Assembly: GCA_002503885.1 (NCBI GenBank)
Contig: DASQ01000014.1
Coordinates: forward strand, 1-22,639
Direction of reading: 5' to 3'
Length of the DNA: 22,639 bases
Origin: Methanoculleus marisnigri
GTDB taxonomy: Archaea > Halobacteriota > Methanomicrobia > Methanomicrobiales > Methanoculleaceae
The position numbers were made by a program, and so were the translations under genes. The notes beneath the pieces are model-generated. The model was not told the origin of the DNA. It saw nothing but the letters and a program-made list of their open reading frames with translations, and did no database searches. Shown here piece by piece: positions 20,990 through 22,639 of the stretch (its first letter is position 1; every line of letters starts with the position of its first letter).

Positions 20990-21064
20990 CACAAAATAGG
21001 ATAATTTGGTTTGAATCCATGGTGTCTGTCTTCTCATGCGATCTTTTCTCTCCAGGAAGTATTT
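20918..21064 (-). repeat. 147-nt direct repeat, intron copy 1
   Basis: This stretch covers domain V and the last 32 RT codons. By eye it aligns without gaps to 22493-22639 with about 13 mismatches (~91% identity). Copy 2 continues past the window edge, so the real repeat is longer. Confidence 0.9.
20925..20958 (-). ncRNA. Group II intron copy 1, domain V
   Basis: The 34-nt catalytic hairpin reads, on the minus strand, GAGCCTACTGCGG, TGAAAGTCGC, AAGGTGGGTTC. It has the AGC triad near the 5' base, a GAAA tetraloop and a two-base bulge in the 3' arm. Identical in sequence to copy 2. Confidence 0.9.
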
Positions 21065-22450
21065 CCTTTCAAGATATGGATTCGCATCGAGTTTAGGGTG
21101 ACTGTGTCTCCGGATTGATGCATCCGAGAATTGAAGGAGAGTGTTTTCCTTGGTCTGGAAAACCCAGTTCCTTTTCCCTTCAGCGTGCCAATATCTGTTA
21201 GCAATCCATTTGAATCCCTTATTGGAGTGTCGACGTTTTCCCCATTGCCATGTTACAATCCAGAGGTAATAATCCAGTTTCTTAAACGTCTTTTTAGCGA
21301 CGTTATGACGATGATAGTTTGCCCATCCTCGTATAATTGGGTTTAATGTCTTTATCAGAGCATCCTGCGACCAGGCTTGCGCCTTTTTAGTCAAGGTTCT
21401 GATTTTGTCGGTAATCGATTGGATTGACTTTTTGGACGGTTTGATCAGGAGCTTTCCCTTGTATTTCCGGAAATTGTATCCAAGAAAATCAAAGCCATCG
21501 TCAATGTGTGTGATCAACGTCTTTTCTTCCGACAGTGTTAACCCTCTCTCCGCGAGAAATCTCTGTATGATAGTCTTGGCTGCCTCTGCGATCTCTTTCG
21601 TAGGAGCGATAACCAGGAAATCATCTGCGTATCGGATGAAATGAACTTTCATCCGTGGGAATTCTGTGTTGAGGATGTGTTCTAATCCGTCCAGTGTCAT
21701 ATTCGCGAGGATTGGGGACACCACGCCGCCCTGCGGCGTACCTTTATCTGTCGGATAGAGCGTCTGATCGAAGACATAACCTGATTTCAGAAACTTGGTG
21801 AGAACCGATTGATCCATGGGTATGTGATCCTTGAGCCACTCATGGTGGATGTTATCAAAACATCCTGAGATGTCGCCTTCAAGGATCCATTGGGAGGACG
21901 TCTTTCTTCCAAGGCAGTTGAATGCATACGCGGATGCATCGTGTGCGGATCGAAAGAGCCTGAATCCAAATGATCGTGGATCTGCTGTCGTCTCTGCGAC
22001 CGGCTGGAGAGCCAGACCATAGAGCGCCTGCATAGCCCGATCATACATTGTTGGAATCGAGATCGGACGTTTTGTATCCTTCCCTGGTTTGGGAATATAG
22101 ATACGTCGTAATGGTTGCGCACGATATTGTTTGTCGGTGAGGCTCATGGCTGCCCGCATCTTTTCAGATGCGGTGTTCCAGAGTTCTCCATCGATACCCG
22201 GGGTACGCTTTCCCTTGTTCTGTGTCACGATTCGTACTGCCAGCAATTTTGCTGAGAATGAGTGTGTCAGCAGATAACTGAGACGTTTTACCAGATTCCA
22301 TTTTCCTTCCTGTGTTGCCTTTGCAATCCGGATCTGTAGCCGATTAACGGTGGATTTGATTGTATCCCAGTCAATGGAGTTCCATTGTCGGGCAAGATCC
22401 CTGTCAGTATGTTTCTCGTCTGTTGACGTCGTTGAATGACATACTTTCAT
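20969..22450 (-). CDS. ltrA: Group II intron reverse transcriptase/maturase
   Basis: From ATG 22450 this is a 493-residue retroelement protein that helps its intron RNA splice and copies it into DNA during retrohoming. RT motifs are in order: RT0/1 region SAKLLAVRIVTQNKGKRTPG (~66-85), IPKPGKDTKRPISIPT (~119-133), DISGCFDN (193-200), GTPQGGVVSP (237-246), YADD (274-277) and LGYNFRKY (~323-330). The maturase X domain follows with NPIIRGWANYHRH (370-382) and WQWGKRRHSNKG. After ~445 the protein ends with no Cys-x2-Cys HNH endonuclease; copy 2 ends the same way, so this is natural. An upstream ATG at 22507 would read from domain V of copy 2 and is rejected. No SD is seen. Confidence 0.95.
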   Translation of the reverse strand: MKVCHSTTSTDEKHTDRDLARQWNSIDWDTIKSTVNRLQIRIAKATQEGKWNLVKRLSYLLTHSFSAKLLAVRIVTQNKGKRTPGIDGELWNTASEKMRAAMSLTDKQYRAQPLRRIYIPKPGKDTKRPISIPTMYDRAMQALYGLALQPVAETTADPRSFGFRLFRSAHDASAYAFNCLGRKTSSQWILEGDISGCFDNIHHEWLKDHIPMDQSVLTKFLKSGYVFDQTLYPTDKGTPQGGVVSPILANMTLDGLEHILNTEFPRMKVHFIRYADDFLVIAPTKEIAEAAKTIIQRFLAERGLTLSEEKTLITHIDDGFDFLGYNFRKYKGKLLIKPSKKSIQSITDKIRTLTKKAQAWSQDALIKTLNPIIRGWANYHRHNVAKKTFKKLDYYLWIVTWQWGKRRHSNKGFKWIANRYWHAEGKRNWVFQTKENTLLQFSDASIRRHSHPKLDANPYLERKYFLERKDRMRRQTPWIQTKLSYFVLPPSNG

Positions 22451-22470
22451 CGTTATACGTCGAATAACAA

Positions 22471-22488
22471 GGTGGGATTGCTCCCACC
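22471..22488 (-). ncRNA. Group II intron copy 2, domain VI hairpin
   Basis: GGTGGGA and TCCCACC form a perfect 7-bp stem with a 4-nt loop. The branch-point candidate is the A at 22465, 7 nt from the 3' end. Confidence 0.6.
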
Positions 22489-22499
22489 CCGTCTTCCAG

Positions 22500-22533
22500 G
22501 AACCCACCTTGCGACTTTCACCGCAGTAGGCTC
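22500..22533 (-). ncRNA. Group II intron copy 2, domain V
   Basis: A 34-nt hairpin identical to domain V of copy 1, with the AGC triad, GAAA loop and 3'-arm bulge intact, so this ribozyme core looks functional. Confidence 0.9.
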
Positions 22534-22543
22534 GCGCATTCCT

Positions 22544-22639
22544 CTACCCATTGCTGGGCAGCAACGCAAAATAGGATAATGTAGTTTGAATCCATGGTGT
22601 TTGTCGTCTCATGCGTTCCTTTCTGTCGAGGAAATATTT
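22544..22639 (-). CDS. ltrA: Group II intron reverse transcriptase, C-terminal fragment (copy 2)
   Basis: The last 31 codons plus a TAG stop are visible, beginning KYFLDRKERMRRQTPWIQ and ending LLPSNG. They match the C-terminus of the copy 1 protein closely (KYFLERKDRMRRQTPWIQ ... LPPSNG). The rest of the gene lies to the right of the window. Same strand and frame structure as copy 1. Confidence 0.88.
   Translation of the reverse strand, partial: KYFLDRKERMRRQTPWIQTTLSYFALLPSNG

Larger units (their letters stand above)
20884..22458 (-). mobile_element. Group II intron copy 1 (visible part: RT ORF, domains V-VI, 3' end), antisense in the transposase
   Basis: On the minus strand the order is RT/maturase ORF, a canonical 34-nt domain V (20958-20925), a domain VI hairpin (~20918-20892) and the 3' end. 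The end is put at 20884 because both intron copies finish with TATTCGAC, which gives an A seven bases from a terminal AC, as expected for the branch point and the AY ending. The 5' domains I-III, normally several hundred nt upstream of the ORF, are not there: only 8 nt precede the RT ATG before copy 2 begins. Either copy 2 is inserted inside copy 1, or copy 1 is 5'-truncated. Confidence 0.88.
22459..22639 (-). mobile_element. Group II intron copy 2 (3' end only, continues past the window)
   Basis: The minus strand holds the last RT codons, domain V (22533-22500), a domain VI hairpin (22488-22471) and the shared terminal TATTCGAC ending at 22459. Its 3' exon (GTATAACGATGA...) is the start of the copy 1 RT gene. 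It is about 91% identical to copy 1 over the visible RT-domain V part but has a different domain VI, so it is a related, not a recently duplicated, intron. Confidence 0.85.
22493..22639 (-). repeat. 147-nt direct repeat, intron copy 2
   Basis: Second copy of the stretch at 20918-21064, running to the window edge without loss of similarity. Confidence 0.9.

Noticed and set aside
22451..22507. An extended RT start at 22507 (19 extra residues)
   Set aside because: Those codons are translated from domain V and VI of intron copy 2; the family-like N-terminus begins at ATG 22450.
20918..22639. The 147-nt direct repeats as long terminal repeats of a retrotransposon or as a CRISPR
   Set aside because: They consist of RT C-terminal codons plus group II domain V, so they are two intron copies rather than LTRs or spaced repeats.

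Overview
The window reads as a piece of chromosome from a methanogenic archaeon of the order Methanomicrobiales, most likely Methanoculleus or a close relative. The basis is the archaeal gene content (the C/D-RNP proteins Nop5 and fibrillarin, Cbf5, a uroporphyrinogen-III synthase, a CbiA/CfbB-type amidating ligase), high G+C with strong GC3, archaeal TATA boxes, and SD motifs of the AGGTGA type. The genus is an inference; no search was run.

Region 1 (1-6430) is core housekeeping. It holds the start of a DUF1614-type membrane protein (minus, cut by the window edge), the translationally coupled nop5-flpA pair (minus), a CaCA Na+/Ca2+-type exchanger (plus) that overlaps tail to tail with a TctA/DUF112-type permease (minus), then hemD-cbf5 (plus), tRNA-Ser(GGA) and a 48-residue antitoxin-like protein. 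Several genes carry a TATA box about 27-30 nt before the start codon, which suggests leaderless or very short-leader mRNAs.

Region 2 (6494-11690) holds a CPBP/CAAX membrane protease, an MFS exporter and an aldo/keto reductase, all minus. The reductase promoter sits inside a perfect 10-bp inverted repeat. Divergent from it is a small VOC/glyoxalase gene split by a 465-bp MITE-like insertion with terminal inverted repeats and an 8-bp target duplication; excising the insertion restores a 117-residue VOC frame exactly. A lipoprotein cupredoxin without the usual copper-ligand loop follows.

Region 3 (11727-18861) holds cbiA/cfbB (minus) divergent from a complete cobalt ECF-type transporter cbiM-cbiN-cbiQ-cbiO (plus). 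CbiO has an unusual C-terminal extension of about 130 residues. Pyruvate kinase and a cation diffusion facilitator with a Cys-rich tail follow. Cobalt uptake next to a corrinoid/F430 amidase, plus hemD upstream, fits the tetrapyrrole economy of a methanogen.

Region 4 (18876-22639) is a mobile-element pile-up of lower G+C: an exported coiled-coil protein, an IS4/IS1634-type transposase, a group II intron inserted antisense into the 3' part of that transposase, and the 3' end of a second, about 91% identical intron lying only 8 nt upstream of the first intron's reverse-transcriptase start codon. The most economical reading is a nested pair of group II introns (twintron-like) inside an IS element. 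The 5' parts of both introns lie beyond the window.
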